A stretch of 54,626 bases of DNA from Acidobacteriota bacterium. Its GTDB lineage: Bacteria; Acidobacteriota; Terriglobia; Acidiferrales; UBA7541. Position numbers and translations under genes: made by a program. The stretch spans positions 1-54,626 of the forward strand of contig QHYK01000067.1 of NCBI GenBank assembly GCA_003224085.1, written 5' to 3'. How positions within the stretch are numbered: the stretch's first letter is position 1; every line of letters starts with the position of its first letter. Below, piece by piece: positions 12,901 through 21,207 of this stretch. Below the pieces are notes generated by a model, which made no database searches, was not told the DNA's origin, and was given only the letters and a program-made list of their open reading frames with translations.

Positions 12901-13647
12901 GTGCATCGCACCGGAGAACTATACGGGCAATTTCAAACCCTGGAGCAGCAGAAGGAATCCGCCACCCTGGGCATGTGGATCTTTCTGGTCACCGAAGTTT
13001 TGTTCTTCGGCGGCATGTTCCTGACCTACACCATAAACCGCCACGAATACTTCACCGCTTTCGGCGTAGGCAGCAACACCCTGGACATCAAACTCGGCAC
13101 CATCAACACCGCCGTGCTCATCCTGAGCAGCTTGACCATGGCCATGGCCGTTTGGTCCGCGCAAGTCGGCAAGAAAGCGCTGGTCACCGGTTTTCTGATT
13201 GCCACGCTTGCTCTCGGCAGCGTCTTCCTCGGCATCAAGGTCGTCGAATACAAGCAGAAATTCGACCACCATCTCGTCCCCGGCCGCAATTTCGATGTTT
13301 GGTATCACTCCGAGCATCCCTTGCCGTCCGATGACCCCAAGGAAATTGCCGCTGAAAGAGAGGAACTGGAAAAAGCCACTTCTTCCCAAAATCCTAAATA
13401 CGATCCCGATGTCAATTCCCACGCTCAGCTTTATTTTTCGCTCTATTTCGCCATGACCGGCCTGCATGCCTTGCACATGATTGTCGGCGCCGGCCTCCTC
13501 ATCTGGCTCATCAAGGTTTCGCTTAGCGCCCGCTTCACCCCGCAGTACAACAACCCCGTGGAAATCGTGGGCCTCTACTGGCACTTCGTGGATATCGTGT
13601 GGATTTATCTTTTTCCGTTGCTATACCTGATTGACCGGCATCGCTAA
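12901..13647 (+). CDS. coxC: cytochrome c oxidase subunit III
   Basis: A 248-aa membrane protein of the heme-copper oxidase subunit III family. The first helix region has [17 protein letters not shown] and the last part has [19 protein letters not shown], both diagnostic. A charged periplasmic insert lies between about residues 118 and 175. The subunit has no cofactor and stabilises subunit I. The GTG start is preceded by AAGGAG (12888-12893). Spacing from coxA (108 bases) is filled by two hairpins. Confidence 0.92.
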   Translation: MHRTGELYGQFQTLEQQKESATLGMWIFLVTEVLFFGGMFLTYTINRHEYFTAFGVGSNTLDIKLGTINTAVLILSSLTMAMAVWSAQVGKKALVTGFLIATLALGSVFLGIKVVEYKQKFDHHLVPGRNFDVWYHSEHPLPSDDPKEIAAEREELEKATSSQNPKYDPDVNSHAQLYFSLYFAMTGLHALHMIVGAGLLIWLIKVSLSARFTPQYNNPVEIVGLYWHFVDIVWIYLFPLLYLIDRHR

Positions 13648-13668
13648 GAGCGTTTAGGAGAAGATCGC

Positions 13669-14010
13669 GTGGCTGAGCATTCCGAGCACTCCGAACACAT
13701 CGTTTCGCCGAAAGTTTATATCGTCATCTTCCTCGCGCTGATTGTCGGCACCACCCTCACCGTGTGGGCCGCCTTTCGGAATTTTGGCCCGTTTAACATT
13801 GTCATCGCCCTCGGCATCGCCACGACGAAGGCCACCCTTGTTGTCCTTTACTTCATGCACGCGCGTTACAGTCCTAAGCGCACGCAGCTGGTCATCGTGT
13901 GCGCCGTTTTTTGGCTCGCCATCATGCTCGGGCTCACTCTTTCCGACTACCAGACGCGCCGGCCCAGCATGAGCCGCCTCGTTCCACCCGCGGCGCTTTG
14001 CCGCGGCTGA
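13669..14010 (+). CDS. coxD: cytochrome c oxidase subunit IV (prokaryotic)
   Basis: A 113-aa protein with three predicted helices and the prokaryotic subunit IV motif ATTKATLVVLYFMHARYS. It is a small structural subunit of the caa3 oxidase. GTG start at 13669, preceded by AGGAGAAG (13656-13663). It is the last gene of the respiratory operon; the following 478 bases hold no gene. Confidence 0.88.
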   Translation: MAEHSEHSEHIVSPKVYIVIFLALIVGTTLTVWAAFRNFGPFNIVIALGIATTKATLVVLYFMHARYSPKRTQLVIVCAVFWLAIMLGLTLSDYQTRRPSMSRLVPPAALCRG

Positions 14011-14488
14011 CATCTAACTAACCTCTATTCCTCTCCAGACGAGTTTGTCGCGGCCATTTTTTGCGCGCGGGATCGCTTTCTTTTTTCTGGTTATTCTTCC
14101 GAAGTCTGGTGTTCTACCGAACGCCAGTGGGGGAGCGTGCTGATACTTTCGCCGAGTTTTGACATTTCCGGGGTGTGTTTAGGGGAAAGATGGGTGAGAC
14201 TCGGGAAAGGACAATCTGCTCACCGTCGGCGAAAGTAATCGGGGAGAAGCGAACCGGCCCAGCCCTCAATCCCCTAAAGGGATCCTCGGCTCGCCTCCCC
14301 CACGGGCCTGAGAAATGCAACCTCCGCGCCATACCTAATCCCTTTGTTTTCAATAAACTCCATGCTATTTCCCGGTAAAAAAGCTCTACTCCCCTGAAAA
14401 ATTACCTGCCCGAAACAGATGTTCCAACCGCTTGTAGGGTAAAGCCCCGAGAGTGTAAACTTTTTTCCTGTTTTGCGGGAGGTATGCC
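14011..14488. other. intergenic region between coxD and beta-ureidopropionase gene
   Basis: No protein gene is seen. The region holds a long stem with two inner hairpins (14144-14237, listed separately), and a Shine-Dalgarno GGGAGG just before the ATG at 14489. A purely GC-driven ORF on the minus strand overlaps the RNA candidate and is not considered real. Confidence 0.6.
14144..14237. ncRNA. candidate structured RNA, three-way junction
   Basis: A closing stem of 12 perfect pairs, TACTTTCGCCGA (14144-14155) with TCGGCGAAAGTA (14226-14237), encloses two small hairpins: TTTCC (14165-14169) with GGAAA (14184-14188), and GGTGAG (14193-14198) with CTCACC (14219-14224). The last arm sits one base from the closing stem. 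With a bulged A the stem extends to GAT/ATC outside. This could be a leader RNA (riboswitch-like) for the downstream catabolic genes, a small RNA, or the ends of a tiny mobile element. I did not match it to a known riboswitch family. Confidence 0.4.
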
Positions 14489-15391
14489 ATGCCTGGTGTG
14501 GTTCGCAGCGGCCTGATTCAAGCTCATTGTGATTGGTCTCCGGAAAAATATTTGCTCTCTGACATAAAAAAGAAGATGATCGCCAAGCACGAAGGCCTCA
14601 TCGCCGCCGCCGCTAAGAAAAAAGTACAGATCCTTGGCCTCCAGGAACTTTTCTACGGCCCTTATTTTTGCGCCGAGCAGCAAACCCGTTGGTACGAGCT
14701 GACCGAACGCGTTCCCAGCGGCCCCACGATCGGCTTGATGCAAAAGCTCGCAAAAAAATATCAGATGGTTCTTATTGTTCCCGTCTACGAAGTGGAGATG
14801 ACCGGCGTCTATTACAACACCGCCGCGGTCATCGACGCCGACGGGCGCTATTTGGGCAAATACCGCAAGCACCACATCCCTCATTGCCATCCGGGCTTTT
14901 GGGAAAAATTTTACTTCACGCCTGGAAACGCCGGCTATCCCGTTTTCCAGACGCGTTATGCCCGCGTCGGTGTGTATATTTGCTATGATCGCCACTTCCC
15001 CGAAGGCGCGCGTGTCCTCGGCCTCAACGGGGCGGAAATTGTTTACAACCCCTCCGCCACTGTCGCCGGGCTTTCCGAATATCTTTGGGAGCTTGAGCAG
15101 CCCGCCCACGCCGTGGCCAACGCGTATTTTGTCGCTGCCATCAACCGCGTCGGCACCGAGCTTCCCTGGAAGATTGGCGAATTTTACGGCAAAAGCTATT
15201 TCTGCAATCCGCGTGGGAAAATTATTGCCCAGGCCAGCCGCGAAAAAGATGAACTCCTCCTCGCCGACCTGGATCTCGACGAGATTCAGAAGGTGCGCGA
15301 CACCTGGCAATTTTTTCGCGACCGCCGCCCCGAGTCCTATGGAGAAATTACACGCACCCGCGCCGCGGAATCCATCGAAGCCGCCAACTGA
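14489..15391 (+). CDS. beta-ureidopropionase (nitrilase superfamily)
   Basis: A 300-aa carbon-nitrogen hydrolase. The catalytic triad is visible: Glu in LQELFYG, Lys in KYRKHHIPH and Cys in YICYDRHFPEG. Long similarity to eukaryotic and bacterial beta-ureidopropionase (NPSATVAGLSEYLWELEQ, AINRVGTE, FYGKSYFCNPRGKI) makes that function the most likely: hydrolysis of N-carbamoyl-beta-alanine to beta-alanine, CO2 and ammonia, the last step of reductive pyrimidine breakdown. An N-carbamoyl-amino acid hydrolase role is the main alternative. The start has GGGAGG 7 bases upstream. Transporter and oxidoreductase genes follow on the same strand. Confidence 0.85.
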   Translation: MPGVVRSGLIQAHCDWSPEKYLLSDIKKKMIAKHEGLIAAAAKKKVQILGLQELFYGPYFCAEQQTRWYELTERVPSGPTIGLMQKLAKKYQMVLIVPVYEVEMTGVYYNTAAVIDADGRYLGKYRKHHIPHCHPGFWEKFYFTPGNAGYPVFQTRYARVGVYICYDRHFPEGARVLGLNGAEIVYNPSATVAGLSEYLWELEQPAHAVANAYFVAAINRVGTELPWKIGEFYGKSYFCNPRGKIIAQASREKDELLLADLDLDEIQKVRDTWQFFRDRRPESYGEITRTRAAESIEAAN

Positions 15392-15515
15392 ATGTTTTTG
15401 CGGCTGCAATGGGGCTAACGGCTCCCGAAGGCAGGTGAAGGTTGAGGGTGAGCAAAGGATCTCAGCGCCAACCTTTCCTCGAAATCAAGTCCAGGAGAGA
15501 AGGTCGAGTCTTCCG

Positions 15516-16958
15516 ATGAGCAACATTCCCAGCGCCACGCTTGCCGCAGACACCATCGAATCCAGTTCACTTTACAACAAGGACCTCGCCCCGGTTGCCT
15601 CCGAGCGCCGCCGCTGGCGCACCTATAACTACGCCGCCCTTTGGATCTCCATGAGCGTCAATATCCCCACCTACATGCTCGCCAGCGGCATGATTGCCGG
15701 CGGCATGAACTGGAGCCAGGCGCTCTTCACCGTTTTTTTTGGCAACGTCCTCGTGCTGATTCCCATGCTTCTCAACGCACATGCCGGAGCGCAGTACGGC
15801 ATCCCCTTTCCCGTTTTTGCACGGGCTTCGTTCGGCGTGCTCGGCGCCAACATCCCCGCGATTCTTCGAGCCCTGGTCGCTTGCGGCTGGTTCGGCATTC
15901 AAACCTGGATTGGCGGCGAAGCCGTCAACGCCATGATCATCGCGCTCGCGCCCGGCTGGGCAAAATTTCACCACGGCGCAGCGGTTTGCTTCATTCTTTT
16001 CTGGTTTCTCAACGTTTTCGTGATTCTGCGCGGCATCGAAACCATCCGCTTCCTCCAAGGCATCTCGGCGCCTTTCCTGCTCCTCATCGGCCTTGCACTG
16101 CTTCTCTGGGCGCGCGGCAAAGCGGGCGGCTTCGGCCCCATGCTCTCCACGCCGTCGAAATTTCACTCCTTCGGCGAATTCTTCCGGTTTTTCGTGCCTT
16201 CGCTCACCGGAGTTGTCGGTTTCTGGGCCACCGTTTCGCTGAACATTCCCGACTTCACCCGCTACGCCCGCAGCCAGCGCGACCAGATGGTCGGCCAGGC
16301 CCTCGGGCTCCCCGCCACCATGACCTTTTATTCCTTCATCGGCATCGCCGTCACTTCCGCCACCCTGATCATCTTTGGCGAAGCCATTTGGGATCCCGTC
16401 AAAGTTCTTGCGCGCCTCGGGAATCCAGGGGCTGTCGTTCTCGCCATGATTGCTTTGCTGATGGCCACGCTCAACGTCAATGTCGCCGCCAACGTCGTCT
16501 CTCCCGCCAACGATTTTTCCAATCTTTCTCCCCGCCGCATCAGTTTTCGCACCGGCGGTCTCATTACTGCCGTCATTGGCCTTCTCATGCAGCCCTGGAA
16601 GCTTCTCGCCGGTTATGGCAGTTACATTTTTACCTGGCTGGTGGGCTACTCCGGTTTTCTTGGTCCCATTGCCGGCGTCCTCATCTGCGACTATTTCCTG
16701 GTGCGCAAGAGAATTCTCGCTCCCGAGGATCTCTACCGCCGCACCGGCCTCTACGAATACTCGGGTGGCTTCCATTGGACCGCCATCGTGGCTTTAGCCG
16801 CTGGTGCCGGAGTCGCCTTCATTGGCTTGGTTGTTCCGCTGTTGCGCGTCCTTTACGATTACGCTTGGTTTGTCGGCTTCCTCGTCAGCTTTGTTGTTTA
16901 TTTTGGGCTGACTGGCCGAGCAAAGAGTCTTCACGAGTCACCACTCACGAGTCACTAG
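15516..16958 (+). CDS. NCS1 family nucleobase/hydantoin/allantoin transporter
   Basis: A 480-aa protein with 12 predicted helices of the NCS1 (Transp_cyt_pur) family. Family marks include the PVFARASFGVLGANIPA stretch in the first third, SLNIPDFTRYARSQ and NVAANVVSPANDFSNL. These carriers bring in uracil, cytosine, allantoin or hydantoins with H+ or Na+. The neighbour beta-ureidopropionase favours a pyrimidine or hydantoin. The ATG at 15516 with GGAGAGA upstream (15494-15500) is preferred over the much longer open frame that runs into the previous gene. The last residues (LTSH) are encoded by a short direct repeat. Confidence 0.85.
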   Translation: MSNIPSATLAADTIESSSLYNKDLAPVASERRRWRTYNYAALWISMSVNIPTYMLASGMIAGGMNWSQALFTVFFGNVLVLIPMLLNAHAGAQYGIPFPVFARASFGVLGANIPAILRALVACGWFGIQTWIGGEAVNAMIIALAPGWAKFHHGAAVCFILFWFLNVFVILRGIETIRFLQGISAPFLLLIGLALLLWARGKAGGFGPMLSTPSKFHSFGEFFRFFVPSLTGVVGFWATVSLNIPDFTRYARSQRDQMVGQALGLPATMTFYSFIGIAVTSATLIIFGEAIWDPVKVLARLGNPGAVVLAMIALLMATLNVNVAANVVSPANDFSNLSPRRISFRTGGLITAVIGLLMQPWKLLAGYGSYIFTWLVGYSGFLGPIAGVLICDYFLVRKRILAPEDLYRRTGLYEYSGGFHWTAIVALAAGAGVAFIGLVVPLLRVLYDYAWFVGFLVSFVVYFGLTGRAKSLHESPLTSH

Positions 16959-16967
16959 TCACGGAGC
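16931..16967. repeat. direct repeat of TCACGAGTCAC at gene 3' end
   Basis: TCACGAGTCAC occurs at 16931-16941 and again at 16945-16955, followed by the related ACTAGTCACGG. The stop codon of the NCS1 gene lies inside the block, so the repeat encodes the end of the protein. Repeats of this sort are often dispersed in intergenic DNA. Confidence 0.5.
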
Positions 16968-16971
16968 CTCC

Positions 16972-17985
16972 ATGGACTTCGGCATCACCATCAAACCTGA
17001 CCTCTCCATCGAACGCATCCTGAGCCTCACGCAGCAGGCCGAATCCTCCGGCTTCTCGTACGCCTGGATGTTCGACTCCCACGTCATCTGGAAGGAGCCG
17101 TTCCCGCTCCTCACGCTCATGGCTGCCAACACGAAGAAACTCCGTCTCGGCACTTGCGTCACGAATCCTGCCGTCCGCGACGTCACCGTTTCCGCGAGCC
17201 TCTTCGCCACACTCAACATCGCCTCCCACGGCCGCATGGAACTGGGCATCGGCCGCGGCGACAGCTCCCGCCGCGTCCTCGGCAAAAAGCCCTCCACGCT
17301 TGAAACGCTCGAAGAATTCGTCCGCATCTTCCGCAACTTAAACGCCGGCAAGACCGTCGACCTCGATGGCGTCCCCACAAAATTTCCTTGGGCCAATGGC
17401 CAGGTTCCGCGCGTCTGGGTCGCCGGCTACGGCCCAAAAGCGCTGCGCACCGCCGGGCGTATCGGCGACGGCGTGATTCTCCAGTTTGCTGATCCGGACT
17501 TGATCGAGTGGTGCCTTGGTTTCGTCCGCGAAGGCGCCAAAGAAGCAGGCCGCGACTTCGCCAAAATCGAGGTCATGGCCGCCGCCCCCGTCTGGCCCTC
17601 CCATGACCTGAAAACCGCGCGCGAGCACGTCCGCTGGTTCCCCGCCCTGGTCTCCAACCACGTGATGGACCTCATCTCCAAGTACAAGCCGGAGGAATTG
17701 CCTCCCGCGCTCACCTCCTATGTGAAGGGCCGCGGCAACTACGACTACCACCACCATTGCGAAGTCGGCAGCGACAACGCCGATTTCGTCAGCGACGAAG
17801 TCGTGGACCGCTTCGCGATCCTCGGCTCCCCCGACCACCATCGCAAAAAGCTCGACCGCCTCCGAAAGGCTGGCGTCACCCAGTTCAACATTTATTTAAT
17901 GTCCGGTGACGAAGAACAAACCCTCGACATCTACAAGCACAAGATCGTTCCCCACTACCGCCATGAGCTGGAAGGTGATCGCTGA
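16972..17985 (+). CDS. LLM-class flavin/F420-dependent oxidoreductase
   Basis: A 337-aa TIM-barrel protein of the bacterial luciferase-like monooxygenase (LLM) family. Visible marks are MDFGITIKPD at the N-terminus, the RLGTCVTNPAVRD strand, GRMELGIGRGDS (phosphate-binding loop) and VWVAGYGPKALRTAGRIGDG. It resembles a subfamily annotated as F420-dependent that occurs beside nitrilase-type hydrolases and NCS1 carriers in pyrimidine or hydantoin clusters. The substrate is unknown; a redox step on a dihydropyrimidine or hydantoin is inferred from context. GGAGCC lies 5 bases before the ATG. It begins 13 bases after the carrier gene, so the two are surely co-transcribed. Confidence 0.78.
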   Translation: MDFGITIKPDLSIERILSLTQQAESSGFSYAWMFDSHVIWKEPFPLLTLMAANTKKLRLGTCVTNPAVRDVTVSASLFATLNIASHGRMELGIGRGDSSRRVLGKKPSTLETLEEFVRIFRNLNAGKTVDLDGVPTKFPWANGQVPRVWVAGYGPKALRTAGRIGDGVILQFADPDLIEWCLGFVREGAKEAGRDFAKIEVMAAAPVWPSHDLKTAREHVRWFPALVSNHVMDLISKYKPEELPPALTSYVKGRGNYDYHHHCEVGSDNADFVSDEVVDRFAILGSPDHHRKKLDRLRKAGVTQFNIYLMSGDEEQTLDIYKHKIVPHYRHELEGDR

Positions 17986-18139
17986 CTCGCGTGACTGGTG
18001 ACCGCGCCAGGTCTCTGACCCGTGATCTGTGCTCGGAAACTCGAAATTCGGCGAGGGGCACGCAGCTCCCCGGCACTTTGTATCGTTATCAAAACAAAGC
18101 GGTCACAAAATGGGCAGAAAACAAGCAAGATATTTTTCT

Positions 18140-19999
18140 TCACTGGCGTTCGGAGGCGACCAGGTCGGAGGTGCCCTGGGGGCCGGTTTGCAAATGATGC
18201 AGGCGGGCGTAACGGCCGTTGCGCGCCAGCAATTGTTCGTGAGTCCCTTGCTCGATGATGCGGCCCTTGTCAAAGACGAGGATGCGGGTGGCGAACCGCA
18301 CGGTGCTGAGGCGATGCGCGATCATGAACGTGGTGCGGCCGGCGGAAGCGCGTTCGAGCGCGTCAATGACCATGGATTCCGCCACGGCATCCAGGCCGCT
18401 GGTGGGTTCGTCGAGAATCAGAATGGGGGCATCGCGGAGAATCGCGCGGGCTATGGCGATGCGCTGCTTTTGTCCCCCGGAAAGGGTCGAGCCGCGCTCG
18501 GCAACATGGGAATTGTAGCCGTCGGGAAGCCGCTCGATAAACTCGTCGGCGTTGGCGGCGGTGGCTGCGGCGACGATTTCTTCCTGCCTGGCGCCGGGAC
18601 GGCCAAAGGCGATGTTGTCGCGGACCGAGCCGCTGAAGAGCAAAGTGTCCTGCAGCACGAGGCTGATCTGCTCGCGCAGCGATTGGAGAGAATAATTGCG
18701 GAGGTCTTCTCCGTTGATGCACACCGCGCCGAGCGTGGGATCGTAAAAGCGGGGAATCAAGCTGACGAAAGTGCTTTTGCCCGCGCCTGTGGCGCCCACT
18801 ACGGCAATCCTCTCGCCCGGCTCGATAATCAAGTTGATGTCCGAAAGCACGGGCTGGCCGGGCATGTATTCAAAAGCAACGTCGCGAAATTCGATGCGGC
18901 CGTTGAGCCGCGGCGCCGGGCGCGCGTTCCTGCGATCGACGACGTCGCTGCGAACGTTAATGACTTCGGCGATGCGCTCGGCGCCGACGATGGCTTTGTT
19001 CGAAACATAGGAGAAACGAGACAGAGCGCGCATGGGCGCATAGAGGTTGGTGACATAGGCAAAAAACACCACCACATCGCCTGTGGAGAGCTCGCCTGCC
19101 AGCACGCGGGTTGCGCCATACCACATCACCAGAATTAACCCCATGGCGGCGAGCAGGTCGACGAGCGGTGCGACGCGGGCCTGATAACCAACGGCTTCCA
19201 GCGACGCTTGCAAACTATTGACGCCTTCCGTCTCGAACAGCTCGTCACGCTGCCCTTCCTGGGCAAGACCTTGCACGATGCGGATGGAGGCGAGCGTCTC
19301 TTGCGCCAAAGAAGCCAGGACGCCGGTTTTCCTGCGAGCCCGATTAGCCGCAAGCTTGATGAGAGAGGAATAACGCCAGACGGTCACAAACAAAAGGGGA
19401 GAGACCGAGAGCGCCGCCAGGGCGAAACGCCAATTGAGCCAGAACATCATCGTGGCCATGCCAAGCAGCAGGCAAGCGTTGCTGCCAAGGATGATGACGC
19501 CGTTTGCCAGCACGTCTTGGATGGCGTCGGCATCTGAAGTCAGGCGGGTGAGCAGGTCACCAAGCGGCTGGTGATCGTGGAAACGCAGAGATAGGCGTTG
19601 CAAATGAGCAAAGAGATAGCAACGCAGATCGAAGGCGAAGCGCTGGCCAATGTTGCCATACGTCCGCGTAAAGAAGTAAGTAAGAACGCCCGTTCCCAGC
19701 GCAATCAGGAACGTCGCTGCGCAAGCGCCCCAAAGGATGTGCATGGGATTGTGCGCGGAGGCATCGAGCCAGGCGCGAATGAACGGGACCCGGCTGGGCC
19801 GGTGAGTAAGCACGCGGTCAATCACCACTTTGAGGGGCCAAGGTCGCATCACCGTGAGGCCGGCGTCCAGCATCATGGCCACGAAGGCGGCCAACAAAGC
19901 GTTTCGATGAGGCCGCAAGATGGGGAGGAAGCATCGCCACTCCTTGAAGGAGTGTTCAGGCTTTTTGGCGCGGTCGCCGCGAAAAGGCTGCCTAAGCAA
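18140..19999 (-). CDS. ABC transporter, fused membrane and ATPase domains (exporter type)
   Basis: A 619-aa half-transporter: six helices (about residues 25-330, ABC exporter type I) and an ATPase domain with Walker A GATGAGKST (near 400), Q-loop VLQDTLLFSG, signature LSGGQKQRIAIARA, Walker B ILILDEPTSGLD and H-loop AHRLST. It would act as a homodimer and export lipids, peptides or drugs; the cargo is unknown. The start is a TTG that overlaps the stop of the capA-like gene by 8 bases, a sign of coupling, although a start further in cannot be excluded. It is the last gene of a four-gene minus-strand operon. Confidence 0.85.
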   Translation of the reverse strand: MLRQPFRGDRAKKPEHSFKEWRCFLPILRPHRNALLAAFVAMMLDAGLTVMRPWPLKVVIDRVLTHRPSRVPFIRAWLDASAHNPMHILWGACAATFLIALGTGVLTYFFTRTYGNIGQRFAFDLRCYLFAHLQRLSLRFHDHQPLGDLLTRLTSDADAIQDVLANGVIILGSNACLLLGMATMMFWLNWRFALAALSVSPLLFVTVWRYSSLIKLAANRARRKTGVLASLAQETLASIRIVQGLAQEGQRDELFETEGVNSLQASLEAVGYQARVAPLVDLLAAMGLILVMWYGATRVLAGELSTGDVVVFFAYVTNLYAPMRALSRFSYVSNKAIVGAERIAEVINVRSDVVDRRNARPAPRLNGRIEFRDVAFEYMPGQPVLSDINLIIEPGERIAVVGATGAGKSTFVSLIPRFYDPTLGAVCINGEDLRNYSLQSLREQISLVLQDTLLFSGSVRDNIAFGRPGARQEEIVAAATAANADEFIERLPDGYNSHVAERGSTLSGGQKQRIAIARAILRDAPILILDEPTSGLDAVAESMVIDALERASAGRTTFMIAHRLSTVRFATRILVFDKGRIIEQGTHEQLLARNGRYARLHHLQTGPQGTSDLVASERQ

Positions 20000-21176
20000 G
20001 GCGCACCCCGCTCGCGGCGGAGTTTCGCGCTTCGCACGGGAGAATGAGTGTTCCCCGGCCGTGTTCGATGGTCAGCAATCCGCCGTTGGATCCGGAGATT
20101 GCGGCGAGGCGGCGAAGAATCTGGTTTGAGGGGTCACCCTTAAGAACCTTGGGCTGGTAGTTCACGCGCGGGTCGCGGTTTTTGACGTAGAGGGGATACG
20201 CCGCAACTATCGTGCTCGCCTCTTCGAAGCGAACTCCCAGCAGCAAACCCTCGGCGCGGCTGTTGCCGGAGCCAAAAGCAAAATTGCCAACACTGAAGAA
20301 GATCGGCCTCCCGTGATAGATCTCGAAAGGTTGAATGACATGCGGGTGATGACCCACGACGGCGTCCGCGCCGAGGTCGATGGCCAAGCGAGCTTTGGCG
20401 CGGTCTTCGGGCGAGGGCTCCCGAACATAGGGAACACCCCAATGAAAAATGGCAACGATGCGGTCAACGCGGCCGCGCAGCGCGCCAATGTCCGCTTCGA
20501 GCGCTTCCGCCGGATCCATGGCACTGCCGGGTTGATCCGCGGTCGCGGCCGTGCGGCGATTCCAGTAATAGCCGAGAAGACCGATGCGCCAGCGGCCCAC
20601 CTGCTTGATGACCGGGCGGTGCGCTTCCGCTTGGTTGGCGCCAGCGCCCAAAGGGGAAAGCCCCGCGCCGCCCAAGGTGTCCAGTGTTTCCAGGACGCCA
20701 GGGCGGCCACAATCGAGCAAATGATTATTGGCAAGGGTGAGAACGTTAATGCCGGCACGAGTCAGCGCCGGGGCCAGCCCAGGATTCACGCGGTAGGAGA
20801 AATTCCGCTCCTGCCGGCGGGCTTTTTTCGCAAAAGGACCTTCCAAATTGCCGACGACTATGGGCGCCCGGCGCAAGAGCGGCAGTGCCGCCGCAAAGGG
20901 GTAGTCGGCTCCGTGGTTTGCCAACGGGCGCTTCGTGCGGCCTCCGAGCATGATGTCGCCCACGACCATGACCGAATACGGGGGCTCGCCTAACGCGCAC
21001 AAATGTTGCTCGAGAGATTCTGGCGTGTGGAGGTCTTCTGCCGGAGGAATTTCTTCCGGGGAGACGTGCCGCAAAAACGAGCGCGCGGAGGCGTCTTGCC
21101 ATCCGGCAGAGTCAGCGGACGAGGCCGAATAGGATTTCCCGTTCGTAGTGAAAAGATTGTTTTCTTTTTGCCGCAT
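19992..21176 (-). CDS. CapA family (poly-gamma-glutamate synthesis type) metallophosphatase-fold protein
   Basis: A 394-aa protein with the CapA/PgsA fold (calcineurin-like). Metal and active-site motifs are present: VVGDIMLGG, GNLEGPF, LANNHLLDCG, IFHWGVPY and VVGHHPHVIQPFE. CapA proteins take part in poly-gamma-glutamate or capsule handling in some bacteria, but many, like this one, have no PgsB/PgsC partner and an unknown role. There is no clear signal peptide. The ATG at 21176 is chosen because longer starts overlap the previous gene, which stops at 21208. It overlaps the ABC exporter gene by 8 bases. Confidence 0.8.
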   Translation of the reverse strand: MRQKENNLFTTNGKSYSASSADSAGWQDASARSFLRHVSPEEIPPAEDLHTPESLEQHLCALGEPPYSVMVVGDIMLGGRTKRPLANHGADYPFAAALPLLRRAPIVVGNLEGPFAKKARRQERNFSYRVNPGLAPALTRAGINVLTLANNHLLDCGRPGVLETLDTLGGAGLSPLGAGANQAEAHRPVIKQVGRWRIGLLGYYWNRRTAATADQPGSAMDPAEALEADIGALRGRVDRIVAIFHWGVPYVREPSPEDRAKARLAIDLGADAVVGHHPHVIQPFEIYHGRPIFFSVGNFAFGSGNSRAEGLLLGVRFEEASTIVAAYPLYVKNRDPRVNYQPKVLKGDPSNQILRRLAAISGSNGGLLTIEHGRGTLILPCEARNSAASGVRLA

Positions 21177-21207
21177 ACGTTTGTCACTTGGAGCCAACAC
21201 AAAGGTC

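Noticed and set aside
15641-17023. A 460-codon ORF on the plus strand overlapping the NCS1 gene
   Set aside because: Arg/His/Ser-rich translation without domains; the NCS1 frame holds the family motifs.
18029-19138. A 369-codon plus-strand ORF opposite the ABC transporter
   Set aside because: The minus-strand ABC protein has all ATPase motifs over the same bases, so this is a shadow.
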